Assembly: GCA_964635055.1 (NCBI GenBank)
Contig: CAZWMT010000003.1
Span: 124,001-188,000, forward strand
Length of the DNA stretch: 64,000 nt
From: JAEUJM01 sp964635055
Lineage (GTDB): Bacteria; Actinomycetota; Acidimicrobiia; Acidimicrobiales; DATDAH01
Direction: 5' to 3'
This document shows positions 17,657 to 27,700 of this stretch, in pieces; the first letter of the stretch is position 1, and each line of letters starts with the position of its first letter. Both the position numbers and the translations under genes were made by a program. The notes beneath the pieces were generated by a model that saw only the letters and a list, made by a program, of their open reading frames with translations, searched no databases and was not told the DNA's origin.

Positions 17657-18940
17657 ATGAGTGGACGCCCGGGGCGACGGATCGGCACTAGTAGGGCAGT
17701 GGCCGTCACGCTCACGTTGGTGCTGGCATCGGCGGGCTGTGCCTCCGGCGGGAACGGCGCCCGGGGTGTCGACCCGAGTGTCGCCGACGCCGGCATCACC
17801 GGTCTGGGCCTCGACGCCCTCGAACGTGACGGCGACGGCTGGGCCGTCCCCGACCCCCTCCCCGCGGGTGACCCGGGACAGGTGATCGCCGTCGGCGAGC
17901 CCTCGCCGAGCCGGGAGTTCGACGGCGCCACCCGCACCGACCTGCTCTACCACTCGACCGACCGGACCGGCGCCGACCGCCCCGTCAGCGGCACGTTGCT
18001 CGTCCCCGCCGGCGACCCACCCGAGGGCGGGTGGCCCGTGCTGTCGTGGGCCCACGGCACCTCCGGCGTGGCCGACGCCTGCGCACCGTCGACCCACGCC
18101 AACCTCTTCTACAACGAGTACGCCCAGCAGGTGCGCTGGTTCCTCGACGCCGGGTACGCCGTCGCCGCCTCTGACTACCTCGGCCTTGGCACGCCGGGGA
18201 TGCACTCGTACTCCGTCGGCGAGGACCTCGGGAACGCCGTGGCCGACATCGTGCCCGCGGCCCGCTCGGTCGACGACCGCCTCAGCTCGACCTGGTTCGC
18301 GGTCGGCCACTCCGAGGGTGGCCAGGCGGTGCTGTTCGCCACCCGCCTCGCCGCGCGCCACCCCGAGCTCGACCTCGCCGCCACGGCGGCGCTGGCCCCG
18401 TCGAGCAACCTCCAGCTCGCCCTGCCGGGGATCGCCATCGGAGCGGTCCCCGCCGACGTGGCCTACGGCGTCTACTTCCTGGCGGGCCTGAGCACGGTCG
18501 ACGACACCCTCGACGTCGACGCTCTCCTCGGCCCGGCAGCGCGGCCCCACCTCGATCTGCTGCTCGAGTCGGGCTGCCTGCTCGAAGCCCTCGACGTGTT
18601 GCGCGACGAACCCGTCGAGGACCTCTTCGCGATGCCCGACGCCGAGATGCAGCGGCTGTCGGACCTGTTGGCCGAGGTGGGCAACCCCGACCTCGAGCCC
18701 ACCGAGGGACCACTCCTGGTCGTGCAGGGCAGCGAGGACCAGGACGTCCCCCAACTGCTCACCGACGACCTGGTGGCCGGCCTCGAGGCCCGGGACGCCG
18801 ACGTGACCTACCGCCTCTACCCGGGCGAGGGCCACGACACGGTGCTCGGGCCCACCGTGTGCGAGACCCTCACCTGGCTGGCCGACCACGGCGGCCCGAA
18901 TCCGACTGCCTGCGAGCCCGCCCCCACCGACCTCACCTGA
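17657..18940 (+). CDS. Secreted alpha/beta-hydrolase lipoprotein (secretory lipase-like)
   Basis: 427 residues. The signal peptide ends in a lipobox LASAGC with Cys28, so it should be lipid-anchored outside the cytoplasmic membrane. The nucleophile elbow GHSEGG contains Ser219; QGSEDQDVP supplies the acid and YPGEGHDTV the His. The HGTSGVADACAPS oxyanion region resembles actinobacterial secretory lipases (LIP family). A TAGGTT box lies nine bases before the ATG. An inverted repeat overlapping the stop codon probably terminates transcription. Likely hydrolyses lipid or ester substrates. Confidence 0.88.
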   Translation: MSGRPGRRIGTSRAVAVTLTLVLASAGCASGGNGARGVDPSVADAGITGLGLDALERDGDGWAVPDPLPAGDPGQVIAVGEPSPSREFDGATRTDLLYHSTDRTGADRPVSGTLLVPAGDPPEGGWPVLSWAHGTSGVADACAPSTHANLFYNEYAQQVRWFLDAGYAVAASDYLGLGTPGMHSYSVGEDLGNAVADIVPAARSVDDRLSSTWFAVGHSEGGQAVLFATRLAARHPELDLAATAALAPSSNLQLALPGIAIGAVPADVAYGVYFLAGLSTVDDTLDVDALLGPAARPHLDLLLESGCLLEALDVLRDEPVEDLFAMPDAEMQRLSDLLAEVGNPDLEPTEGPLLVVQGSEDQDVPQLLTDDLVAGLEARDADVTYRLYPGEGHDTVLGPTVCETLTWLADHGGPNPTACEPAPTDLT

Positions 18941-18955
18941 CGGCGCCGCCGTCAG
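18937..18955. terminator. Hairpin between convergent genes
   Basis: CTGACGGC, a 3-base loop and GCCGTCAG form a perfect 8-bp stem that includes the stop codon of the lipoprotein hydrolase and faces the convergent DsbA-family gene. No T-tract, as is usual at this GC content. Confidence 0.5.
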
Positions 18956-18973
18956 CCGATCCCTGTGTGGACC

Positions 18974-19618
18974 TCAGGCGCCAGTGCTGAGGCGCTCACG
19001 GGCGCGCTCGAGCAGCATCACCATGGTGTCGAGCTCCTGGGCGCCGGGGATGGCGAAGCGTTCCTCGATGACGAAGTTGGGCACGCCGTGGACGTCACGG
19101 TCCCGGGCCTCGTCGATGTCCTCGCGCACCTCGGCGGCGAACGCATCCGTCGACAGCACCTGAGCGGCCGCGTCAGCATCGAGGCCCGCCTCGCCGGCCA
19201 GGCGGGCCAGGGTGGCGACGTCGGCCACGTTGGCTCCCTCGGTGAAGTAGGCCCGGAAGAGTCGCTCAGCGAGGGCGCCCTGCTCGGCACGTCCAGCCGC
19301 GAGCGCCCATGCCAGCAGGCGGTGGGCGTCGAGGGTGTTCACTCGCAGGGCCCGGTCGAAGCGGTAGTCGAGCCCCTCGGCCTCACCGAGACGCGTGAGC
19401 CGACGGGTCATCGAGTCGAAGGCCCCGGGGCCGTACTTGCGCTCGAGCGCCTGGCGCAGGTCGCCCGGCTCACGAGCCGCGGTCGGGTCGAGTTGGAAAG
19501 CCCGCCAGCGGACCTCGACCTCGTCCCGCCAGTCGAGTTGCTCGAGGGCGCGGTCCAGGCGGCGAGCCCCCAGATAGCACCAGGGACAGATCACGTCGGA
19601 CCACACGTCGATGCGCAC
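18974..19618 (-). CDS. DsbA family oxidoreductase, FrnE-like
   Basis: 214 residues. The thioredoxin-fold active site CPWC is at residues 11-14 (VRIDVWSDVICPWCYLG), followed by the helical insertion of the FrnE/2-hydroxychromene-2-carboxylate isomerase group and the cis-Pro loop VHGVPNFVI. No signal peptide, so it is cytoplasmic. Start taken at the GTG encoding the first residue of the fold. Probably a dithiol/disulfide isomerase-like protein or a polyketide-type oxidoreductase; substrate unknown. Confidence 0.88.
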   Translation of the reverse strand: MRIDVWSDVICPWCYLGARRLDRALEQLDWRDEVEVRWRAFQLDPTAAREPGDLRQALERKYGPGAFDSMTRRLTRLGEAEGLDYRFDRALRVNTLDAHRLLAWALAAGRAEQGALAERLFRAYFTEGANVADVATLARLAGEAGLDADAAAQVLSTDAFAAEVREDIDEARDRDVHGVPNFVIEERFAIPGAQELDTMVMLLERARERLSTGA

Positions 19619-19732
19619 GGCGGGTCCAACCCGGCCTGATCGTCGCCGATTCCCGCCCCACCCACCGTTCCGGGTACAGATCTCCCGGCTCACCCGTCGC
19701 TTTCTGGACACAGACGAGAGCCGGGGGGGTGA

Positions 19733-20731
19733 TCAGGGGGTGAGCAGGACCTTCACGTCGTCCTTGGCGGTCTTCAGTCCGTCGAAGCGGGCGGGGAGGT
19801 CGTCGAGGCCCACCTCGCCGGTGATCAGGCGCTCGCCGGCGAGTGAGCCGTCGTCGAGGGCGGCGACGGTGGCCTCGAAGTCCTGGCGGCGGTAGTAGAA
19901 GGCGTAGCTGAGGTCGAGCTCCTTGGCCATGGCCGTCATCGGGACGATCGTGTCGGGCCCCATGCACACGCCGACCACGACGACGCGGCCGTCGACGGCA
20001 CACGCCATCGCGGCACCCTCGATGAGGCCGGGGAGGCCGACGCACTCGAACACGACCGACGGCGCCGCGCCGTGGGCGCCGACGACGGGGATGCCCGCCG
20101 TCGGATCGACCACGGCATCGACCCCCAGGTCGAGGGCCGTCTGTCGCCGGCCCTCGGCGGGATCGCTGACCGTCACCGAGGCCGCGCCGAACAGGGGCAA
20201 CCAGAGCGCCACCGCCAGGCCGACCGGCCCGCCGCCGACGACGAGCGTGTGACGACCCTCGACACCACCGGCCCGCTCGACCGCGTGGCGGGCGACCGCG
20301 AGCGGCTCGACCAGCGCACCCAACGCGGTGGTGAGGTTGGACGGGAGCGCGACGACGTCGTGCGCCGGCAGGGCCACGAGCTCGGCGTAGGCGCCGGGGC
20401 GCTCGACGCCCAGCATGGCCACGGTGGCGCACTTGCGCACCCGGCCCGCCCGGCAGTCGTCACAGTCCCCGCACGACGCCAGCGAGAGGCCCGCGGCCAA
20501 GGTTCCCACCCTCCAGCCGTCGACCCCCGTGCCCACGGCCACGACCTCGCCGGCGAACTCGTGGCCCAATACCAGGCCGGGCAACTCGAACGTGTCGTGC
20601 AGGTGCAGGTCCGACCCGCAGATCCCGCAGTGGCCCACCCGCAGCACCAGCTCGTGCGCGGCCGGTGTGGGGTCGGGCAGATCCACCACGTCGAGGGGCG
20701 ACCCGAGCCGCGCCATCACCGCGGCCCGCAT
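19733..20731 (-). CDS. Zinc-dependent alcohol dehydrogenase (MDR superfamily)
   Basis: 332 residues. Catalytic zinc ligands C35 (HCGICGSD) and H57-E58 (GHEFAGEV); structural zinc Cys at 87, 90, 93 and 101; nucleotide motif VVGGGPVGLAV in the middle. Complete for a threonine/sorbitol dehydrogenase-like enzyme. The ATG overlaps the stop of a 33-codon frame as TGATG. A 114-bp gap separates it from the downstream FrnE-like gene. Substrate unknown. Confidence 0.9.
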   Translation of the reverse strand: MRAAVMARLGSPLDVVDLPDPTPAAHELVLRVGHCGICGSDLHLHDTFELPGLVLGHEFAGEVVAVGTGVDGWRVGTLAAGLSLASCGDCDDCRAGRVRKCATVAMLGVERPGAYAELVALPAHDVVALPSNLTTALGALVEPLAVARHAVERAGGVEGRHTLVVGGGPVGLAVALWLPLFGAASVTVSDPAEGRRQTALDLGVDAVVDPTAGIPVVGAHGAAPSVVFECVGLPGLIEGAAMACAVDGRVVVVGVCMGPDTIVPMTAMAKELDLSYAFYYRRQDFEATVAALDDGSLAGERLITGEVGLDDLPARFDGLKTAKDDVKVLLTP

Positions 20732-20832
20732 CAGAGGCGGAAGATCGACAGGTAGGTGGCGCCCGCTCCCCACGGCGACCCGTCGACCTGGTCGAACGAG
20801 CCCACGTCCCAGCCCTCGAGTGAGAGGTCCAT
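20731..20832 (-). CDS. Possible 33-residue peptide or gene remnant overlapping the alcohol dehydrogenase start
   Basis: A short frame (begins MDLSLEGWDVGSF, ends ATYLSIFRL) stops as TGA within TGATG at the dehydrogenase start. The start region reads like the first strands of small cupin-type proteins, so it may be a truncated cupin remnant or a coupling peptide. No family can be assigned and codon use does not settle whether it is real. Confidence 0.25.
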   Translation of the reverse strand: MDLSLEGWDVGSFDQVDGSPWGAGATYLSIFRL

Positions 20833-20976
20833 GGCCCGTAGGTTCGCATACGTTCGGCCCGATCGCTTCGAGGCCCGGGCCGGTGCGCGGTGTCGTGGCG
20901 CGGCGACGTCCGGGTACCGCAGCGTCGCAGTGGCAGTCATAGGGTGGAGGCGCCGACCCGAGCCCAGGAGCAAACC

Positions 20977-21534
20977 ATGTCGACCCAAGCCCTCGAACAG
21001 TCCATCGCCGCCGCACACTCCGTGCTGGCCAACGTGAGCGCCGACCAGCTCGACGCCCCGTCGCCGTGTGCCAAGTGGCAGGTCCGCGACGTGGTCAACC
21101 ACATCGTCGGCGGGCAGCAGTTCTTCATCGACGCCCTGCAGGGCAAGCAGCCCGACGGGACGGAGGTCGACTACGCCGCCGGCGACTTCGTGGCCCGCTT
21201 CGACGAGCTGAGCCAGCAGTGCGTGGCCGGCTTCCAGGCCGACGGCGCCCTGGAACAGACCTACACCCTGCCCTTCGGCGAGATGCCCGGCAGCGCGGTG
21301 ATGGGCCTGGTCATGACCGACACGTTCGCTCACGCCTGGGACGTGGCCAAGGCCACCGGTCAGGACACCGACCTGAACCCCGAGCTGGCGGCGCAGCTGC
21401 TGCAGGGCGCCCAGATGATGATCCAGCCCGCGTTCCGGTCCGAGGACGGTGCCGTGTTCGGACCCGAGCAGCCCGCGCCGGACGGAGCCAGCGAAGCGGA
21501 CAAGCTCGCCGCGTTCCTCGGCCGCACGGTCTGA
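20977..21534 (+). CDS. TIGR03086 family (mycothiol-dependent/DinB-like) metal-binding protein
   Basis: 185 residues. The LDAPSPCAKWQVRDVVNHIVGGQQFF pattern and the later FAHAWDVAKATGQ motif identify the TIGR03086 branch of the DinB/mycothiol maleylpyruvate isomerase superfamily. Three histidine positions that bind metal in the fold can be recognised (VNHI and FAHAWD). CCAGGAG lies before the ATG. Such proteins may use mycothiol as cofactor; no reaction is known for this branch. Paralogous to the protein at 48113-48658. Confidence 0.87.
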   Translation: MSTQALEQSIAAAHSVLANVSADQLDAPSPCAKWQVRDVVNHIVGGQQFFIDALQGKQPDGTEVDYAAGDFVARFDELSQQCVAGFQADGALEQTYTLPFGEMPGSAVMGLVMTDTFAHAWDVAKATGQDTDLNPELAAQLLQGAQMMIQPAFRSEDGAVFGPEQPAPDGASEADKLAAFLGRTV

Positions 21535-21545
21535 GCCACCCGACG

Positions 21546-22436
21546 ATGCCGACGCCCGCCGACTGGATCGAGCTCAGCCGGCGGGCGGGCAAGGCGTCGC
21601 ACCGCCTCGTCGGCTGGATCTACTGGGACGCGCCGGCCATCGAGGCGTACGCCGCACTGGGCGTGCCCGACGGCCTCGGCTACTACATCGCCACCCGGGG
21701 CGCCCCCCTCGGGGCCGCGAGCAACGACGTGGTGACCGCCGCGTTCTATTCGATCCACGCCGACTTCGTGGCCGTGTCGCTGGACCTGTGCCGCACGCAC
21801 ACCACGTTCGCCGACGCCACCAGCGTGCGGGACGAGGCGGTGGCCGCGGGGCTCCGGGCGCACGTGCCCGAGATCTGCGACGACCTGGCCGATCTGGCCG
21901 AGCCGCTGTGGGAGGCGGCCGACTCGCTGCCGGTGGCGGGACGGGCGCTGTTCGCCGCCCATCGCGCCTGGCCCCGCCCGGATGACGACCCGGTGCTGTC
22001 GGCCTGGCTGGCGGTCAACACCATCCGCGAGTGGCGGGGCGACACCCACTGGGCCATCCACATCGCCGAGGACCTCGACGGGGTGACCGCAGGCGTGCTG
22101 GACGGCGCGTGGCGTGCGTACGACGACCACTGGGTGGCCCGCAGCCGTGGTGCCGACGACCCCGCCCTGAACACGACGATCGCCGAGCTCGAGCACCGCG
22201 GCCTGGCCGAGGGCGGCGTGGTCAACGCGGCGGGCATCGCCTACCGCCAGGGGCTGGAGGACCGGCTCGACGCCCTGTGCGCCCGAGCCTGGCAGCACCT
22301 CGGCGAGGACCGGACCCGCCGGTTCCTCACCCTCGTCGAGCCCGTCGGCCCCACACTGATGGCCCGCATCGACGCCACCGCCGGCCCCAACTGGATGCCC
22401 GCCGGCCGTGACCGTCGGGCGCCGACGACGAGCTGA
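21546..22436 (+). CDS. SCO6745-like conserved actinobacterial protein
   Basis: 296 residues. Features such as SRRAGKASHRLVGWIYW, EIWSTFADAT-like helices, VNTIREWRGDTHWAIH and GLEDRLDALCARAWQHLGE match the SCO6745 family of uncharacterised, mostly helical proteins. It starts 11 bp after the TIGR03086 gene and is probably co-transcribed. Convergent with the phosphotransferase gene with 7 bp between stop codons. Function unknown. Confidence 0.8.
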   Translation: MPTPADWIELSRRAGKASHRLVGWIYWDAPAIEAYAALGVPDGLGYYIATRGAPLGAASNDVVTAAFYSIHADFVAVSLDLCRTHTTFADATSVRDEAVAAGLRAHVPEICDDLADLAEPLWEAADSLPVAGRALFAAHRAWPRPDDDPVLSAWLAVNTIREWRGDTHWAIHIAEDLDGVTAGVLDGAWRAYDDHWVARSRGADDPALNTTIAELEHRGLAEGGVVNAAGIAYRQGLEDRLDALCARAWQHLGEDRTRRFLTLVEPVGPTLMARIDATAGPNWMPAGRDRRAPTTS

Positions 22437-22443
22437 GACCGCG

Positions 22444-23460
22444 TCACAACCTCGCGAGGCCCTCGGCGGCCCGGTCGCACCACCAGGCCAGCTCGTCGTC
22501 ATCTCCCAGGGCCTTCTCCCAGCCGAACTGCACCAGCGCGCCCAGCAAGGCGAGCGCCAGCTGGCGATCGAACCAGCCGTGGGTGTCGACGCCGGCCGCC
22601 TCGAGAGCGGCTCGGAACTCGCCGATCACCGCCTCCTTCGTCCGACCCTGTGGCAACTTGGCCCGGTTGAGCGCCAGGTACCAACCCAGTTCGTGGCACG
22701 CCGGCCCCTGGCCCAGGTACACCCAGTCGATCAGGACCGTCCGGCCGTCGGCGCCCAGGCCGAGGTTGCCGTTCTTCCAGTCCCCGTGCAGGAAGCACGA
22801 CGGCGTCGCCGCCAGCGCGTCGGTCAACGGGGCGACGTCCCGCCACAGGGCCATGACCCCGTCAGCCACCGCGGCCGGCGCCCGTTCGACGAATCGGCCC
22901 CAGCCCTCGTCGACGATCTGGGGCACCCGCTCGGGCCAGCCGAGGCCTCGCTCTCCCTCGATCATCGCCGGCCCGAAGAACTGCCAGCGCGCCTCGTACG
23001 GCAGCAGATCCAGGTCGTCCTCCCACGCCCAGGTGGCAGCGCACAGCGCGGCCATGCCCTGCACGAACGCCTCGTGCTCGGCCTCGCTCCACGGTGCATC
23101 GGTGGTCGAGGCCAGCGCGTCGCCCAGGTCGCGCATCAGGATCGCCGAGCCCCAGCCGTTGCGGCCGACGCCGCCGGCCATGCCCACGATGCCGTGGTCG
23201 ATGTGATCAGGCGCGGCGTCGTAGAGCCCGGCGGCGAAGGCCCTGAGGCTGCGGGCGCCGATGTCGCCCGACGCCCGCATGGTGAAGTCGTCGTCGAGGT
23301 GCAGGTACTTCACCAGCAGCGCTTCGTCGTCGATCCAGACCCGCTCGAAGCTGGTGCCCGACCGGGTCTCGGCGGGGGCCCACGGCTCGCGCCGCGTCAC
23401 CCCGGCGAGGAGCTCGTCGATCGAGGATGCGACCGGCCGGGACGTGAGGCGCTCACCCAT
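22444..23460 (-). CDS. Aminoglycoside phosphotransferase (APH)/choline kinase-like protein
   Basis: 338 residues. The Brenner-type catalytic loop is HGDWKNGNLGL and the metal-binding Asp is in VLIDWVYLG, as in the APH family. N-terminal kinase strands carry LLVKYLHLDDD. Family members phosphorylate small molecules; actinobacterial chromosomal copies of this divergence are rarely resistance enzymes. An alternative ATG four codons upstream (23472) is possible; neither has a clear ribosome binding site. Confidence 0.83.
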   Translation of the reverse strand: MGERLTSRPVASSIDELLAGVTRREPWAPAETRSGTSFERVWIDDEALLVKYLHLDDDFTMRASGDIGARSLRAFAAGLYDAAPDHIDHGIVGMAGGVGRNGWGSAILMRDLGDALASTTDAPWSEAEHEAFVQGMAALCAATWAWEDDLDLLPYEARWQFFGPAMIEGERGLGWPERVPQIVDEGWGRFVERAPAAVADGVMALWRDVAPLTDALAATPSCFLHGDWKNGNLGLGADGRTVLIDWVYLGQGPACHELGWYLALNRAKLPQGRTKEAVIGEFRAALEAAGVDTHGWFDRQLALALLGALVQFGWEKALGDDDELAWWCDRAAEGLARL

Positions 23461-23488
23461 GGGTGAGAGCATGCGCCACGGCCGACGG

Positions 23489-23776
23489 TCACGCCAGCAC
23501 TTCGGCGGCGGCCTGCACGTGGTGGACGGGACCCAGTTGCTCCACCACGGGCGCCGGCAGCCCGGCGGCGGCCATGGCCCCGAGCACCGCCGGATCGGTC
23601 GAGAACTGGGCGAACACCTCCCGGCTGGGACAGGCGTCGTAGACGGTGATCCCACCCTCACGCCGCACACAGGTGTGCCACAGGATCGTGTCGGGCGGGA
23701 ACCCGCCCATCAGTCGGTCGTAGGCGGCGACGAGCCGGTCGGTGTCACCGTCGAAGCGGTAGCTGCCGAGGAACAT
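23489..23776 (-). CDS. Small conserved-type protein, possible dimeric alpha/beta barrel
   Basis: 95 residues beginning MFLGSYRFDGDTDRLVAAYDRL and containing ILWHTCVRREGGITVYDACPSREVFAQF. The strand-helix-strand-strand-helix layout resembles ABM/YciI-type dimeric barrels, but no catalytic residues are evident. AGGAG precedes the ATG. It lies 28 bp ahead of the phosphotransferase gene on the same strand and may be co-transcribed. Function unknown. Confidence 0.7.
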   Translation of the reverse strand: MFLGSYRFDGDTDRLVAAYDRLMGGFPPDTILWHTCVRREGGITVYDACPSREVFAQFSTDPAVLGAMAAAGLPAPVVEQLGPVHHVQAAAEVLA

Positions 23777-23835
23777 GGGATCTCCTGACGTTCATGGGGC
23801 AGTAGCGGTGCCGAGAAGCGGCGCAGGACGGACGG

Positions 23836-24657
23836 TCAGCGCAGGCCCAGCCACAGCGTGTGGCGGGACAGCGGCAGGTAGCCGAGACGGTCGTAGACGC
23901 TGCGGCCGTCGTCGCTGGCGATGAGCATCGCCGGCCGGTCGGGCTCGACCACGCTGGCCGCCGCCGTGAGCGCGGCGCCGTAGCCGCGGCCACGGCACTC
24001 GGGCCGGGTGGACACCAGCTCGACGAGCGTGATCGAGGGCGACACGAACGCGGCCGCGGTGCCGACCGCCCGGTCGCCCTCGTAGCCGACGAACAGGCGC
24101 CACGGCGTGTCGAGCACGGCCGGGGCGAACATGGCCCCGCGCTGCCAGGGCTGCATCTCGGGCGTGGGGTAGGCCTCGATGAGGGTGCGTTCGAAGTCGG
24201 CGAGGGTGTCCTCGTCGCGGGCCTCGACGACGCGCAGGCCAGGGGCCAGGGGCGCCAGCGGGCGCACGGGCCGGAACATCAGGGGCGGGTGGCCGACGCG
24301 GACGAAGCCCCGCGCCGACCAGTCGGTGGTCCGCCAGGGCGAGAAGACCAGGAAGGGCCCGCCCGGGCGTGCCGCGTAGAAGGCCGCGAGGCGATCGGTG
24401 ACGGCGTCGGTGTCCGCGTCGGCCACGGGGCGGGTGAGCAGGGCGACGTTGCCGAAGGGGGTGGCCACGCCCATGTCCCGCAGGTGCAGGCCCGCGACGT
24501 CGTCGTCGTCCACCCGGCCGCCCTTGGCCGCGGCCAGGGCGCCGAAGGCGGCGGCCTCGGCCCGGGCGTGGTCCAGCACCAGGTTGTCGCCGTCGGGCGT
24601 GGCCGCTCGACAGCCGTCCTCGAGGTCGGTGGCGGGCGGCGCAGCGATGGTGGCCAT
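23836..24657 (-). CDS. GNAT family N-acetyltransferase
   Basis: 273 residues. The C-terminal GNAT core has VELVSTRPECRGRGYGAALTAAA, the acetyl-CoA pyrophosphate-binding Q/RxxGxG/A region, followed by RSVYDRLGYLPL. The first 120 residues may be a degenerate second GNAT lobe. Start 24657 follows an AGGAGGAAC site seven bases upstream, which decides it over farther starts. Substrate unknown. Confidence 0.85.
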   Translation of the reverse strand: MATIAAPPATDLEDGCRAATPDGDNLVLDHARAEAAAFGALAAAKGGRVDDDDVAGLHLRDMGVATPFGNVALLTRPVADADTDAVTDRLAAFYAARPGGPFLVFSPWRTTDWSARGFVRVGHPPLMFRPVRPLAPLAPGLRVVEARDEDTLADFERTLIEAYPTPEMQPWQRGAMFAPAVLDTPWRLFVGYEGDRAVGTAAAFVSPSITLVELVSTRPECRGRGYGAALTAAASVVEPDRPAMLIASDDGRSVYDRLGYLPLSRHTLWLGLR

Positions 24658-24749
24658 GGGAGGTTCCTCCTGGATCGACGGGGTGGGCCCTTGCCCACAC
24701 CGGTGAGGCGCCAGATCGGATCTGACGACGCGAGCCGGCCCCTGACGGC

Positions 24750-27700
24750 TCACAACTGCCAGTCGACCGGCCGCTCGGGCTCGTAGGCGCAGAAGGTGCC
24801 GGTGCGCACCGCGTGGCGCAGGTGGCGAGCCAGTTCGGGGAGCTCGTGGTCGATGCGGGCGAGAGCGTCGCGAACGCGCATCGCGACGGCCTTGCGGGCC
24901 CGCTCGGCCTCGCTGCCCTGCGGTCGGGACCGCCCCGACATCCCCAGCGCGCCCGCCAACGCACGCAGCAGCTGGGCCCGCTCCTCGTCGAGCCGGGCGG
25001 CCCGGTCGACGTCGTCGACCGCCTCGGCGTGCTCGATCGACTCCGTCAGCTCGATGATCCTGGCCTCGTACGCGGCGCGGGCGGTGGCGTCGAGGGCAGG
25101 GCCGAGGTCACGGTCGACGGGACGACCCCGGGAGGTGCCGCCCTCCGCAGCGGCGACCAGGTCGAGGCAGTGCACCTCCTCGCCCGGCCGGGCGAGGAGG
25201 ACCGCCAGATCGTGCAGGCCCTTGCTGTCACGCAGACGGGTCTCGGCGCCGCCGAAGGCGAGCCACCACGTCTCGCCCTCACGGGCGAAGCGGTTCCCCG
25301 CGGCGTGCGGTGATCGCGTCGGTCCCCCGCCCGGCGGCGGCCCGAGCTCCAGCTGCGACCGGTCGCGCAGGACGCGCTCGCGCAGGAGCGGCGCATCCAT
25401 GGCGTCGAGGAGGAGAAGGGCGCGGTCGAAGTGCTCACCGGCCTCGGTCGCGTCACCGCGGGCCGCCGCCAGCCGGGCCAGCGTGGCCGACACGGCACCC
25501 ACGCACACCGACGCGGTCCCGTCGAGGGCCAGGCGGTCGGCGAACGGCGCCAGTCGGGCCTCCGCGCGTGGCACCCACATCTCGTCTCCCACGTAGGCGG
25601 CGGCGTCGCCCAGCGAGGTCCACACCTGCAGGAACAGCGCGTCGTGGTCGGCCCAGCTCAGGTCGTCAGGCAGCCGGGCCAGGATCGCACGAACGGTGTC
25701 GTGATCGACGCCCCAGCCCACCAGGAAGATCGGGTACAGGAACTCGGTGCCGCGGTTGGCCTCGGCGTGGGCGCGGTTGGCCTCGGTGAGGATGCGCAGG
25801 AAGCCCTCGGCGTCGCCCCGTTCCCGGCGGACGCTGGCCAGCAGACCGCCCTCCGCCAGCATCCGGGCGTTCGCCGAGCCCGCGGCCCGCCCCTCGCCGG
25901 CTGCCTCGTGGGCCAGGGCCTCGGCGCGGTCGAGGTCGCCGTGCAGGAGGGCCAACATGCCCTCCTCGAGCCGGGCGTACCAGCGGAACGCGGGTTGGCG
26001 CAGGGCATCGGCGAGACGGGCGAAGGCCCCCACTTCCGCCGTCGCCTCGACCACCCGGCCCGCCTCCATCAGCGCCACGACGCGGAACCGACGGGCCAGG
26101 AGCTGCAGCTCGGGGTCACCCGAGCGCAGCGCGGCGGCCACCATCTCGTCCGAGACGGTCAACCGGTCGTCGATGTGGACGGGCGAGGCGTTGGCGTCGC
26201 ACCACGCGGCCAGCGCGTGCACGACCGCCGCCGGGTCGTCCGCCTCGCGGGCCAGATCGACCGCCCCCTCGGCCAGCGCGAGGCGGCGTCCGTGCTCCTC
26301 CTGCAGGGTCAGGGCCACCGACAGGCGGGCCTGCAGCCGGGCCACCAGCGCCGGAGGCTCTGCGCCGAGCCGGTCGAGGGCCTCGGTCAGGAGCGCGACC
26401 TGCGACTGGTCGAGCAGCCGTATCTCGAAGCCCCCGCCGAGCGCGCCCACCCCGAGGGCAGCCCGGCCGAACAGCTCGTCGTCGACGCCCAGCATGTCGG
26501 CGGCCACGGCCTGGTACTGCTCACGTGCGTCGTCCCCCCGCCCGCAGCGGGACAGGGCGTCGGCGAATCGCAGCCGGGTGGCAGCAACCCCGGGGCCGGG
26601 GTCGTCGGCCACTGCCCGCTCGAACCACTGCGCGGCCTCGTCGTACATGGCCCGACGGAACGCCGCCTCGCCGGCCTTGGCCGACCATCGGGCGGCCTCG
26701 GCGCGGTTGCCCGCCGCCAGGTGGTGGCCCGCGACCGTCGCGGCATCCGCGCGGCCCGCCTCGAGGACCCTGGCGGCACGGTCGTGCAGACGCCGCACCG
26801 CGCTGGGGCGGGCGTCGGCGAGCACCGCCTCGCGAACGAGCGCGTGGGCGAACTCGACCTGTCCCTCGCCGCCGGCGACGAGCAGGTTCTCCCGCAACGC
26901 CGGGTCGATCTGCTCGTCGAGGCGCCCGGCATCGAGCCCGAGCACGGCGGCGACGACATCGAGGTCGGCGGCCGGGCCGATCACCGAGAGCGCCTCGAGC
27001 GCGCCGCGGGTGGGCTCGGGCAACCGGTCGAGCCGCTGCGCCAGCACCGCGCGCACGCCGTCCGGCAACACGCCGCGCCACGCGGCAGGGTCCAGCACCC
27101 GTGACCGGAGGAGGCGGGCCACCTCGGTCAGGAAGAACGGGTTGCCGCCCGTGTGCCCGAGGGCGACCGCCACCAGATCGTCGGACGGCGCCTCGCCGGC
27201 GAGCGCCTCCAGCAGCGCGGCGGCCCCTTCGGCATCCAGGCCGGTGAGCTCGATCGTCAGGTCGGGCCGCGGCAGACGCGGGCGGCCGTCGTCGCGGACG
27301 GTCGCCACCACGACGACGGGGAGGTCGAGCAGCTCCGCGGCCAACAGCTCGACGACCAGGAGCGACTCCGGATCGGCCCACTGGACGTCGTCCAGCACGA
27401 CGACGACCGGGCCGGCCTCGGCCAGTCCCCGCAGGGCCCCGATGATGGCGTCGGTGCGGAGGAACCGCTCCTGGCCCGTCCCGGCCAGGTCAGCCGTGGT
27501 GGGCGCGGCGAGCACCGCTTCGAGGTGGACGCGCCCCCCGGCCGCGAGGCCACGGCGTCCGGCCGACCGCAGCACCTGGGCCCACAGGTGCAGCTCGGGT
27601 GCCACCTCGGCGGCCACGGCCCGCCCCCACAGCACCGTGTGGCCGGCCACGGCGGCCTCCACCAGAGCGGTCTTGCCGATGCCCGCGGCCCCCCGCACGA

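Noticed and set aside
17138..18889. Long minus-strand open frame opposite the lipoprotein hydrolase
   Set aside because: The plus strand carries a lipobox, GHSEGG elbow and start signals; the minus frame has none.
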